From assembly GCF_026191675.1 (NCBI RefSeq), contig NZ_JAKRRY010000021.1, positions 35,276 through 99,275 of the forward strand: a stretch of DNA of 64,000 bases, given 5' to 3'. A model generated the notes under the pieces. It was given only the letters and a program-made list of their open reading frames with translations, was not told the DNA's origin and did not search any database. Shown one piece after another: positions 36,481 through 44,459 of the stretch (positions are counted from its first letter, which is position 1; each line of letters begins with the position of its first letter). The position numbers and the translations under genes are program-made. The stretch comes from Vibrio qingdaonensis. Lineage in GTDB: Bacteria > Pseudomonadota > Gammaproteobacteria > Enterobacterales > Vibrionaceae.

Positions 36481-37212
36481 CTAATACCCATACTCAACCG
36501 CAACGGAAAGAATATAACCATTACCACGCATCGTTTTAATGTAATGTGGGAACTCGGTACTTTTACCTAGCCTATTACGGATTCGGCTCAATTGAACATC
36601 AATCCCGCGTTCAAAAGGTAGCGCTTCTCTACCACGAGTCGCAAAAGAGATCGTGTCTCTATCTAGTACTTCATTAGGCTTCGACAAAAACAGCATCAAT
36701 AGCGCAAAGTCACTACCAGATAAATCATGATGGCGATTGGTTACTCGATTCACCATACGTTGCGATAATGTATCAAGACGCCAGTCACCAAAATCAATCG
36801 TTCTTGGTGGCTGTTCATCACGATCTTCATGAATGTGAGCTCGTCTTAATAGTGCTTTAATACGCGCCATCAGTTGACGAGGGCTGAATGGCTTAGCAAT
36901 GTAGTCATCTGCGCCAATCTCCAGACCAATGATCTGATCCGTTTCATCCGAGACGGCTGTTAGCATAATAATCGGCACTTGCGAGTCACGACGTACACGT
37001 TGACATAACGTAAAGCCATCATCACCAGGTAACATGACATCCAATAAAATTAAGTCTGGATAGCCTTTCGCTTTGATGAACAACTCCATTTCAACACCAT
37101 CTTCTGCTGTGGTGACCTGAAAACCCGATTTACTCAAATACTCATCAAGTAATAAGCGGATCTCCTCATCGTCATCTACGACAAGAATGTGTGTCTTTGG
37201 TTGCATTTCCAA
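36481..37212 (-). CDS. OmpR-family response regulator
   Basis: A 243-aa regulator with a receiver domain (HILVVDDDEEIR, phosphorylation at Asp58 in LILLDVMLPGDDG, the lysine in DDYIAKPFSPR) and a C-terminal winged helix (RQLMARIKALLRRA linker, then LSGSDFALLMLFLSKPNEVL and GIDVQLSRIRNRLG). It lies 94 bp upstream of the histidine kinase gene on the same strand and is its likely partner. The downstream binding-protein gene is the obvious candidate target. Confidence 0.93.
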   Translation of the reverse strand: MEMQPKTHILVVDDDEEIRLLLDEYLSKSGFQVTTAEDGVEMELFIKAKGYPDLILLDVMLPGDDGFTLCQRVRRDSQVPIIMLTAVSDETDQIIGLEIGADDYIAKPFSPRQLMARIKALLRRAHIHEDRDEQPPRTIDFGDWRLDTLSQRMVNRVTNRHHDLSGSDFALLMLFLSKPNEVLDRDTISFATRGREALPFERGIDVQLSRIRNRLGKSTEFPHYIKTMRGNGYILSVAVEYGY

Positions 37213-37367
37213 TCCTTAATGATTACGTCACAGCCTATAGTGTAAGGCTTTGTGGTTTTATTTATCATCGCTTCATTAATAAAAGTAACACACGAATCTT
37301 GACTAAGATCACGAAAGTGATACTTAACAAGCCATGTAAAAACTGATAGCACAAAAAGTATTCAACT

Positions 37368-38825
37368 TTATGAAGAGCAACTGATCTCCATTTTTTTCCC
37401 CCAGCTTGGTGGGGGCGCAGCTAACGCTGCTGATTCAGGATGCTCATCGTAGGGCGTTGTTAATACCTTGAACAGTGTATTAACTAAGTGAAAGTTGCCC
37501 TGCTCCGCCTCTTCGATGGCTTGTTGAGCCAAATAATTACGCAGTATGTATTTGGGATTTACCGCGCGCATTCCATCACAACGTTCATCAACCGATAACG
37601 GCTCTAGCGTTGCCCGAGCCTGATAACGTTGCAACCATTTTTCAGCTTCTGCTTTATCACTGAACAAGTCCAGTACTGGTGTCTTTCCGCTGGTATCTAG
37701 GTTAGAAAGCGTTCTAAAAAACAGCGTAAAATCGACCTGATAACGCTCAATAAATTCAAATGCATCATTGAAGAACACACCGTCTTCGCTCTGTTTCGTC
37801 AATAAACCAAACTTGGCGCGCATCTTTTGGCTGTATTCGCTCTGTAAGGTAGCGGTGAACCCTTCAAGCGCGTTATCCAGCTCCGCTCGCTCGATAAATG
37901 GTGACAATGCATGTGCTAAAGCGGTTAAGTTCCACAACGCAATAGAAGGCTGATTGTCAAACGCATAGCGCCCCTGATAATCGGAGTGATTGCAAATATA
38001 GCCCGGCTCATAGTCATCGAGAAAAGCAAACGGTCCGTAGTCAAACGTTTGTCCTAGCACCGACATGTTATCGGTATTCATCACACCATGAGCAAAACCA
38101 ACCGACTGCCACTGGGCGATCATCTGCGCAGTTTTTGTCACGACTTGATTGAAAAAATACGCATAAGGGTGAGCCTGATTCAGACTGTCTGGAAAATACC
38201 ATTCAATCACCTTATCTAGCAGTAGTTTTAGTTCGCTATGTTGTCCGGTGTAAAAGAAATGTTCGAAATGACCGAAGCGAATATGCGTTTCCGCAACCCT
38301 CACTAGCATCGCTCCCTGCTCAACACGCTCTCGATAGACTGGAGTCTCGCTGACCATCATACCCAATGCTCGGGTTGTTGGGATACCTAGCCCATGCATG
38401 GCTTCACTGCATAAATACTCTCGAATCGTTGAACGAAGTACTGCCCGACCATCTCCCATCCGAGAATACGGTGTTTTCCCCGCCCCTTTAATATGAATGT
38501 CTTGATAAACACCATTTTTGTCTTCTATCTCACCAAGGAGTAATCCACGACCATCACCTAAATCGGGGTTATAGACCCCAAATTGATGTCCAGCGTATTT
38601 CATTGCTAGCGGCGATAGAGAATCAATGGACTCCGTTCCAGACAATACTGCTAATAGCTCTGGGTAATCATCAACGTGTCGCGGCAATCTTAACTGCGCG
38701 GCAAGATCACTATTCCAAGCCACCCATTGCGGCGCCAAAAGCGGCGTTGGATTCACGGCAGTATAAAAGCTCGCGGGAAATTCAGTAAAGCGCGTGGAGA
38801 GATGAATACTATCCCAAACCGACAT
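37368..38825 (-). CDS. selO: Protein adenylyltransferase SelO (YdiU)
   Basis: A 485-aa pseudokinase-fold enzyme that transfers AMP from ATP to Ser, Thr or Tyr residues of redox proteins. Family landmarks are [63 protein letters not shown] and the metal site [10 protein letters not shown]. The C-terminus ends ISCSS, with cysteine where eukaryotic SelO has selenocysteine. Length agrees with E. coli YdiU (478 aa). It has a 155-bp gap to the response regulator gene. Confidence 0.96.
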   Translation of the reverse strand: MSVWDSIHLSTRFTEFPASFYTAVNPTPLLAPQWVAWNSDLAAQLRLPRHVDDYPELLAVLSGTESIDSLSPLAMKYAGHQFGVYNPDLGDGRGLLLGEIEDKNGVYQDIHIKGAGKTPYSRMGDGRAVLRSTIREYLCSEAMHGLGIPTTRALGMMVSETPVYRERVEQGAMLVRVAETHIRFGHFEHFFYTGQHSELKLLLDKVIEWYFPDSLNQAHPYAYFFNQVVTKTAQMIAQWQSVGFAHGVMNTDNMSVLGQTFDYGPFAFLDDYEPGYICNHSDYQGRYAFDNQPSIALWNLTALAHALSPFIERAELDNALEGFTATLQSEYSQKMRAKFGLLTKQSEDGVFFNDAFEFIERYQVDFTLFFRTLSNLDTSGKTPVLDLFSDKAEAEKWLQRYQARATLEPLSVDERCDGMRAVNPKYILRNYLAQQAIEEAEQGNFHLVNTLFKVLTTPYDEHPESAALAAPPPSWGKKMEISCSS

Positions 38826-38980
38826 AGGTAAACCCTTTTACAGCAAATATGGTGTAATTAGAGTATAGCGATAAGATTGTAATAAAAAAGCAACAAAAAG
38901 AAGGGTCTTTAGCCTAGAGGAGCACCCAGAAGCCAATGTTTAATTGGAATTTGAACTGTCCTCTAAGAAAGCAGGTAGGG

Positions 38981-39079
38981 TTAGATTAGCGCGAGAATGG
39001 CAACCACTGAACCGAGTGAAAATAAGCAAGTACGGCTAATAACGCCAAAATTTGAATGTTGGATCATTTCATGATGCAT
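38981..39079 (-). CDS. Very small predicted membrane protein, 32 aa
   Basis: The minus-strand frame begins at ATG 39079 and reads MHHEMIQHSNFGVISRTCLF followed by SLGSVVAILALI and a stop. A strong AAGGAG ribosome site lies nine bases before the ATG. The second half is a short hydrophobic helix; the first is His/Met-rich. It follows a second small membrane frame by 30 bp and precedes selO. I do not recognise a family. The good ribosome site makes translation likely. Confidence 0.55.
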   Translation of the reverse strand: MHHEMIQHSNFGVISRTCLFSLGSVVAILALI

Positions 39080-39109
39080 AGGCAATTTCTCCTTTTTATT
39101 ACACTACAA

Positions 39110-39214
39110 TTACAATTTAGTACGAAGTGGCCATTTTTTCAATATTATTGATGCAAATCTTTGAATTCGTACCAACAAAATAATACTAAACACGATCAGT
39201 ACCCCGATAACCAT
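39110..39214 (-). CDS. Very small predicted membrane protein, 34 aa
   Basis: From ATG 39214 the minus strand encodes MVIGVLIVFSIILLVRIQRF, then ASIILKKWPLRTKL and a stop. One hydrophobic helix followed by a strongly basic tail is the layout of real small inner membrane proteins. There is no clear ribosome site, and the start lies only six bases after the stem-loop that ends the formate dehydrogenase gene, so expression is less certain than for the 32-aa neighbour. Confidence 0.4.
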   Translation of the reverse strand: MVIGVLIVFSIILLVRIQRFASIILKKWPLRTKL

Positions 39215-39220
39215 ACAGAA

Positions 39221-39253
39221 AAGCGAGAATTGGGTGTATTCCAATTCTCGCTT
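39221..39253 (-). terminator. Strong stem-loop after the formate dehydrogenase gene
   Basis: A perfect 13-bp stem AAGCGAGAATTGG / CCAATTCTCGCTT with a 7-nt loop is followed in the minus direction by TTTTCTG. The U-run is short, so some readthrough into the small ORFs is possible. Confidence 0.75.
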
Positions 39254-39320
39254 GAGCATTAAACAACCTCTATCTATTCAAAACCGATCATTAACCTTAT
39301 TTCCGTGCCAACCACTCATT

Positions 39321-42300
39321 TTAGTGCGAAAACTCGGGCTGTTTTTCTAAACGCACCGCTGATACCTTAAATTCCGGGATTTTGGCATAAGGATCCGTTG
39401 CAGTATTGGTGAGTTTATTGGCCGCCGATTCTGCAAAATGAAACGGCACAAATACGACACCAGCTTGCATCCGCTTGGTGACAAATGCAGGCGCCGATAT
39501 TTCCCCACGGCGAGATATCAACACGACAGGTTCACCATTAGCGATATCAAGACGCTCTGCATCTTCAACACTGATCATCACCCGTGGGCCCGCTAGATTA
39601 TCTAACCCTTTCGTTTTTCTCGTCATGGTTCCGGTATGGAATTGCTCGAGCAGTCGCCCCGTTGTTAATGTCAGCGGAAACTCTTCGTCCGGCAGCTCTG
39701 CCGCATACTCAAACGCTATCGCCGCCATGGCGCCTTTACCACGAATAAATTGGTCTTTATGCATGATACGCGTACCAAATGGCTTCACATCATTACACGG
39801 CCATTGCAGACCATTCCCCCCTATCGACTCCCAACGAATCCCTTTGTATTGAGGCGTGACCTGCGAAATTTCTTCGGTAATATCTTGCACCGTTTGATAA
39901 TTCCATTCACCACCCATCGCGTTAGCAATATTTTGGATAATTCGCCAATCTTCCATAGCATCACCCGGCGCTTTAACTGCCGGTACTAAACGCTGTACCC
40001 GTCTTTCGGTATTAGTAAAGTGCCCGGCTTTTTCTGCAAACGAGTATGATGGCAAGACGACATCCGCTAACGCCGCAGTTTCTGTTAAGAAAATGTCTTG
40101 AACCACTAGGAAATCTAAGGCTTTTAACCCCTTAAGTACATGAGCTTGATCAGGGTCGCTCAGCACAGGGTTTTCCCCCATAACGTACAAGGCTTTTATG
40201 TCACCGTCACAAGCGGCATCAATAATTTCCGTTAACGTCAAGCCTCGCTCGGTAGGCAATGTGTCGCTTTGCCACGCCTGAGCAAACTTTTCTTGAACAT
40301 CAGGATGTGTCACCTTTTGATAGCCAGGATAATCTGTCGGCAATGCGCCCATATCACACGAGCCCTGCACATTAGATTGGCCACGAAGTGGATTAATACC
40401 GCCCCCTTCTACGCCAACATTTCCACATAACATTTGTAAGTTGGCGATCGAGCGAACGTTGTCGTGCCCTGTTGTATGCTGAGTGATGCCCATTGAATAG
40501 AATACTGAGCTCACGCTTGCGGTACCGATTATCTTGGCCATTTTTTCAATGTCTGCTTTTGGTACGCCAGTAATCAGCTCTGCATTGCTTGAAGAATAGG
40601 TTGGCTTACTGACCTCCGCGAGTAGCGCCTCATATCCTTCCGTTCGTTCGGCAATATACGCCTCGTCTTGCCAACCATTAAGTACGATTTGATGCATGAT
40701 GGCATTGAGTAACATTACATCGGTACCCGGACGATGGCGCAGGTAAAGCTTCGCATGATCAGCCATATCAATACGTTTTGGATCCGCAACAACTAGCGTC
40801 GCGCCATTCGCGACCGCTTGTTTGATGTGGGACCCAATAATTGGGTGTGCCGCACTGGTATCTGAGCCAATAATAAAGATCACATCCGAGTGTTTGATGC
40901 TCGGAATATCATTGGTCATTGCCCCGCTACCAAACGCCGCCTCCAGCCCTGTCACGGTGGAAGAGTGACAAAGTCGCGCACAGTGGTCGATATTGTTGGT
41001 GCCAAACTCACGGCGTAGCAGCTTTTGAAAGGCATAGTTATCTTCATTCGTTGTTTTTGCCGATGAGAATCCGGCAAGGCTATCACTACCATGCATTGCT
41101 TTAATTTTGGCAAACTTACTGGCAACGTAATCAATGGTCTCCGGCCAAGATGCAGGCTGAAGCTGACCTGACTTACGGATCAGCGGCGTGGTTAATCGCT
41201 CATCGCTGCCAATGAAATCAAAGCCAAACCGCCCTTTTACGCACAACATGCCTTGGTTGACTGGCGAGGTTTTATCCCCTTTCACATAACGAATGGTATT
41301 ACTTGCGGCATCCACATACAGCTCGACTCGGCAGCCAACGCCGCAATAAGTACAAATGGTTTTGACTGGCGTTAGCATCTCTATTCGGCTATGGGATTTA
41401 TCACGCTTATCCACCAGCGCTCCAGTAGGACAAACTTGAACACAAGCGCCACATTGCACACAATTACTGTCACCCATTGACGCATTCTCAGGAAAACGTG
41501 GCCGATGTGACGACTCTGAGAAATTTAAAATACCGTGTACTGATTCCGTTTGGCAAGCATGTACACAAGAGCCGCAGCTGATACAACGGTTGGCATCAAA
41601 TACAATGAATTCACTCGATTTGTCTACCGGAAACATCTTGCGTTCGTTGATATCAATCTCACGATAATCAACCTGATATTCTGTGGCGTAATCCCGAAGG
41701 TCGCACTGGGTATTAGCTTGGCAACCACACTCTAGACATCGCGCTGCTTCAGAAATGGCGCGTTCCGCGTCTATATCTAACTCCACTTCTTGATAGGTGG
41801 TTTGGCACGCTTCAACATCCAGCTGCTCGGCTTGCGCTCTCGGTCTCGCGTGCTCTTTCAAGTACTCAGTTTGTCGCACTAAGCTGATTCTTTCTGCTTT
41901 GTGGCTATTAAATGGCGTTTGCGTTGGCTTAAAGTGCCCTTGCAAAATAAACCGCTCAATCGCGTCGGCGGCTTTCTTACCATCAGCAATGGCTTCAATT
42001 GCCGTCGCAGGACCTCGCCTAAAATCACCAATACTATAGATATTGTAACCGTGATGCATAGAATCCGAATCTGAGGCTGCCGTCCCCCAATCGGTCAGTG
42101 GCAAAGCATATTTTCCTGTCTTTAAAAAATCAGTCTCAGGCTTTTGTGACAGAGCAGATATGACCGTATCGAAGGGCTCTACTATTGTTTTACCTGTGGA
42201 TACTGGACGTCGGCGCCCTGAACTATCAGGCTCACCTAGCTCCATAATTTCTAGCTCAATATGGCTAACTCGCCCTTGAAAGTCCGCACTATTTTCTACT

Positions 42301-43436
42301 GGGTTGGTCAAAAATCGAAACTTAACCCCTTCCAATTCTGCCGCTTCAATTTCATGTAATTCTGCCGGCATTTCATTGCGAGTTCGTCGATAAATAATCG
42401 TCGTCTCCGCGCCCTCACGGATTGCGGTTCTCGCACAATCTATCGCCGTATTACCACCGCCAATAACGGCGACTTTATTACCAACCTTAAAGGCTTGATT
42501 CGTCATTATGTCTTTAAGAAAATCCACACCAAGTATGCAGCCTGACAAGTCCGAGCCGGGATAAGGCATGTTGACCGCCTTAGTTGCGCCAACAGCAAGG
42601 CAAACCGCTTCGTAATTTTCGGTTAACTCATCCAGCGTCATGTCACTGCCCAACTTCGTGTTGGTGTGGAGACGCATTCCTCCACGACACATAACTTCAA
42701 TTTCTTTATCTAAAATATGTTTCGGTAATCGATATTCTGGGATGCCATAACGTAGCCAACCACCCGCCTCTGGCATCGACTCAAAGACATCAACCGCAAA
42801 GCCCTGATAACTCAGGTAGTAACCACACGCCAAACCACCCGGTCCCGCACCAACGATCGCCACTCGATGGCCGTTATACGGCAATTTTTCCGGTTCGAAC
42901 TGTTCGCTAAGAGACAGGTCAATATCAGCCGCATGGCGCTTTAACTGTCGAATCGCCACAGGCTCGTCAACTAAACTTCGACGACACTCGTGCTCACAAA
43001 ACGCCGGGCACACTCGGCCTATTGAAATAGGCATCGGTAGCGTGTCTTTTATCACTTCCACCGCTTTAATGTGATCATCTTGCGCAATATGATGAAGGTA
43101 GGTTTGGATATCAACATGCGCAGGGCACGCCACCTTACAAGGTGCCTCACAATCGGCATTATGATCGGCAAAGATACGATTAAGCGCTTGGCGACGAAGG
43201 GGATTAATTTGAGCGGATTGTGTAACAACGGTCATGCCATCTTCTATGTCCGTTTCGCAAGCTTTGACGATACCTTGCCCGACGATTTCAACCACACACA
43301 AATCGCACGACTGTTTATCGTTATGCTGACTAATAGAACAAAGGGATGGGACATCAACGTGAATATCTTTAGCGATATCTAAAATGCTTTTACGCTCACG
43401 CAGTAGGTACGGTTGACCATTGATTGTTACATTCAT
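39321..43436 (-). CDS. Formate dehydrogenase alpha subunit fused to an NAD(P)-oxidoreductase module
   Basis: A 1371-aa cytoplasmic protein. Residues 1-75 form a 2Fe-2S domain (Cys33, 44, 47, 60). A glutamate-synthase-small-subunit-like flavin module follows (VAIVGAGPGGLACGYYL, ~190; KVAVIGGGNTAIDCART, ~320). Then come two 4Fe-4S motifs (CISCGSCVHAC and CVQCGACVQVCPTG) and a molybdopterin oxidoreductase domain starting at CTYCGVGC, with HCARLCHSSTV carrying Cys where some homologues have selenocysteine. It likely oxidises formate and passes electrons to NAD(P), or runs in reverse, without separate beta and gamma subunits. A leader hairpin and a terminator flank it. Confidence 0.9.
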   Translation of the reverse strand: MNVTINGQPYLLRERKSILDIAKDIHVDVPSLCSISQHNDKQSCDLCVVEIVGQGIVKACETDIEDGMTVVTQSAQINPLRRQALNRIFADHNADCEAPCKVACPAHVDIQTYLHHIAQDDHIKAVEVIKDTLPMPISIGRVCPAFCEHECRRSLVDEPVAIRQLKRHAADIDLSLSEQFEPEKLPYNGHRVAIVGAGPGGLACGYYLSYQGFAVDVFESMPEAGGWLRYGIPEYRLPKHILDKEIEVMCRGGMRLHTNTKLGSDMTLDELTENYEAVCLAVGATKAVNMPYPGSDLSGCILGVDFLKDIMTNQAFKVGNKVAVIGGGNTAIDCARTAIREGAETTIIYRRTRNEMPAELHEIEAAELEGVKFRFLTNPVENSADFQGRVSHIELEIMELGEPDSSGRRRPVSTGKTIVEPFDTVISALSQKPETDFLKTGKYALPLTDWGTAASDSDSMHHGYNIYSIGDFRRGPATAIEAIADGKKAADAIERFILQGHFKPTQTPFNSHKAERISLVRQTEYLKEHARPRAQAEQLDVEACQTTYQEVELDIDAERAISEAARCLECGCQANTQCDLRDYATEYQVDYREIDINERKMFPVDKSSEFIVFDANRCISCGSCVHACQTESVHGILNFSESSHRPRFPENASMGDSNCVQCGACVQVCPTGALVDKRDKSHSRIEMLTPVKTICTYCGVGCRVELYVDAASNTIRYVKGDKTSPVNQGMLCVKGRFGFDFIGSDERLTTPLIRKSGQLQPASWPETIDYVASKFAKIKAMHGSDSLAGFSSAKTTNEDNYAFQKLLRREFGTNNIDHCARLCHSSTVTGLEAAFGSGAMTNDIPSIKHSDVIFIIGSDTSAAHPIIGSHIKQAVANGATLVVADPKRIDMADHAKLYLRHRPGTDVMLLNAIMHQIVLNGWQDEAYIAERTEGYEALLAEVSKPTYSSSNAELITGVPKADIEKMAKIIGTASVSSVFYSMGITQHTTGHDNVRSIANLQMLCGNVGVEGGGINPLRGQSNVQGSCDMGALPTDYPGYQKVTHPDVQEKFAQAWQSDTLPTERGLTLTEIIDAACDGDIKALYVMGENPVLSDPDQAHVLKGLKALDFLVVQDIFLTETAALADVVLPSYSFAEKAGHFTNTERRVQRLVPAVKAPGDAMEDWRIIQNIANAMGGEWNYQTVQDITEEISQVTPQYKGIRWESIGGNGLQWPCNDVKPFGTRIMHKDQFIRGKGAMAAIAFEYAAELPDEEFPLTLTTGRLLEQFHTGTMTRKTKGLDNLAGPRVMISVEDAERLDIANGEPVVLISRRGEISAPAFVTKRMQAGVVFVPFHFAESAANKLTNTATDPYAKIPEFKVSAVRLEKQPEFSH

Positions 43437-43887
43437 ATAGAACTATCTCTTTTAAATCACTGAAACGCGTCCACTGAGGTCATGCATTCTGGCAAAACGG
43501 TGACTTTGCCAGGCTATTCAGTAACCACACTGGATTGATAATCGCGAGACAATTAATCATACCAGTGCATACAAGTCCACACTATGGGTAAGGACTTAAG
43601 AATTAAACGCATGACGAACCATCAGTAAGGCTCTGATTAATAAGCTTGTTGCACAGTGGTCGAACTAGTTTAAAAAAGAATTCTTGGCGCTCTCTGGGGG
43701 TCTCTCATTGAGAGAGATTTATAAATAGGAGCATACTCACTAAAGTATAACCCTACATTTAAAAAGGATAAATGATACGACCCTAAAAACGAGATCTTAC
43801 GTGGCGCATAATGGTAAATACCCACTCTTTATCATTGCTATTCTCCTCCTCGTCAACAAAACAACTAAAAACATCACGAGGAATAAA
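43437..43887. other. 451-bp divergent gap upstream of the formate dehydrogenase gene
   Basis: This gap holds the leader of the dehydrogenase (minus) and of the membrane protein gene (plus). A hairpin is at 43489-43512. A second small one, TCTCTC / GAGAGA, is at 43701-43717. An open frame from 43801 runs into the membrane protein gene but lacks a ribosome site. I see no tRNA or mobile element. Confidence 0.5.
43489..43512 (-). promoter_or_regulatory. Leader hairpin of the formate dehydrogenase gene
   Basis: CTGGCAAA (43489-43496) and TTTGCCAG (43505-43512) form a perfect 8-bp stem with an 8-nt loop, about 53 bp before the start codon. It could be an operator or a 5' UTR control element; I could not match it to a known molybdenum-cofactor riboswitch. 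Confidence 0.5.
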
Positions 43888-44292
43888 ATGAAAATGTTCA
43901 AAGAAATCGCATTAAGCACCGTTATCACGACCATCGTTATGCTGAGTCTAAACGCTTCTTGGGATTGGGTTTTCATTGCAAGTTTAGAGGTTGCTGTACT
44001 CGCATCTATCATTTTAGCTAGCATGCTAAAAGGCGCGATATCATTTGAAAAAGTGATGGCGTCTTACTTCTTAACCCATAAAACGCTCCCTAAACTAAAA
44101 CGCGGCATTTCTTCTTACGTAATCCTTGTCGGCTCTAAGTTTGTCGCTATGGGTATCATTGCTAGCGTTTTCGGCCAGCACGTCGCCTTTACCGGCGCAT
44201 TTGGTGGCGTTGTCGCTTTCTTTGCTATTATTTTTGCCGTGCTTGGTATCGAGTCATTACTTGCCCGCTTTCATTCACAAGCAAGCACGTAA
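43888..44292 (+). CDS. Predicted inner membrane protein, 134 aa
   Basis: Starting at ATG 43888, which is preceded by a GAGGA ribosome site, the product reads MKMFKEIALSTVITTIVMLS and has about four membrane segments (also WVFIASLEVAVLASIIL, YVILVGSKFVAMGIIASVF and GGVVAFFAIIFAVLGI). I do not recognise a family. The frame can extend to 43801 but that part has no ribosome site. It stands alone, divergent from the formate dehydrogenase gene and 167 bp before the M6 protease, with no clear functional link to either. Confidence 0.7.
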   Translation: MKMFKEIALSTVITTIVMLSLNASWDWVFIASLEVAVLASIILASMLKGAISFEKVMASYFLTHKTLPKLKRGISSYVILVGSKFVAMGIIASVFGQHVAFTGAFGGVVAFFAIIFAVLGIESLLARFHSQAST

Positions 44293-44459
44293 GGGGGATG
44301 TCCCCCTGCAAATAATAACGGTTTGCACACAATCAAAATGTAAGTGATTTCTATCAATTACATATCTGTACATCGCAACTCGAAACACACGCACTTACGC
44401 AACCTTTCCTTAACCACTTACATTAGCATTGCTGCGACTATTATAACGAAGGAACAGTT

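Noticed and set aside
43437..43600. Molybdenum-cofactor riboswitch before the formate dehydrogenase gene
   Set aside because: Only a simple hairpin is evident; I could not lay out the multi-stem motif, so it is listed only as a leader hairpin.
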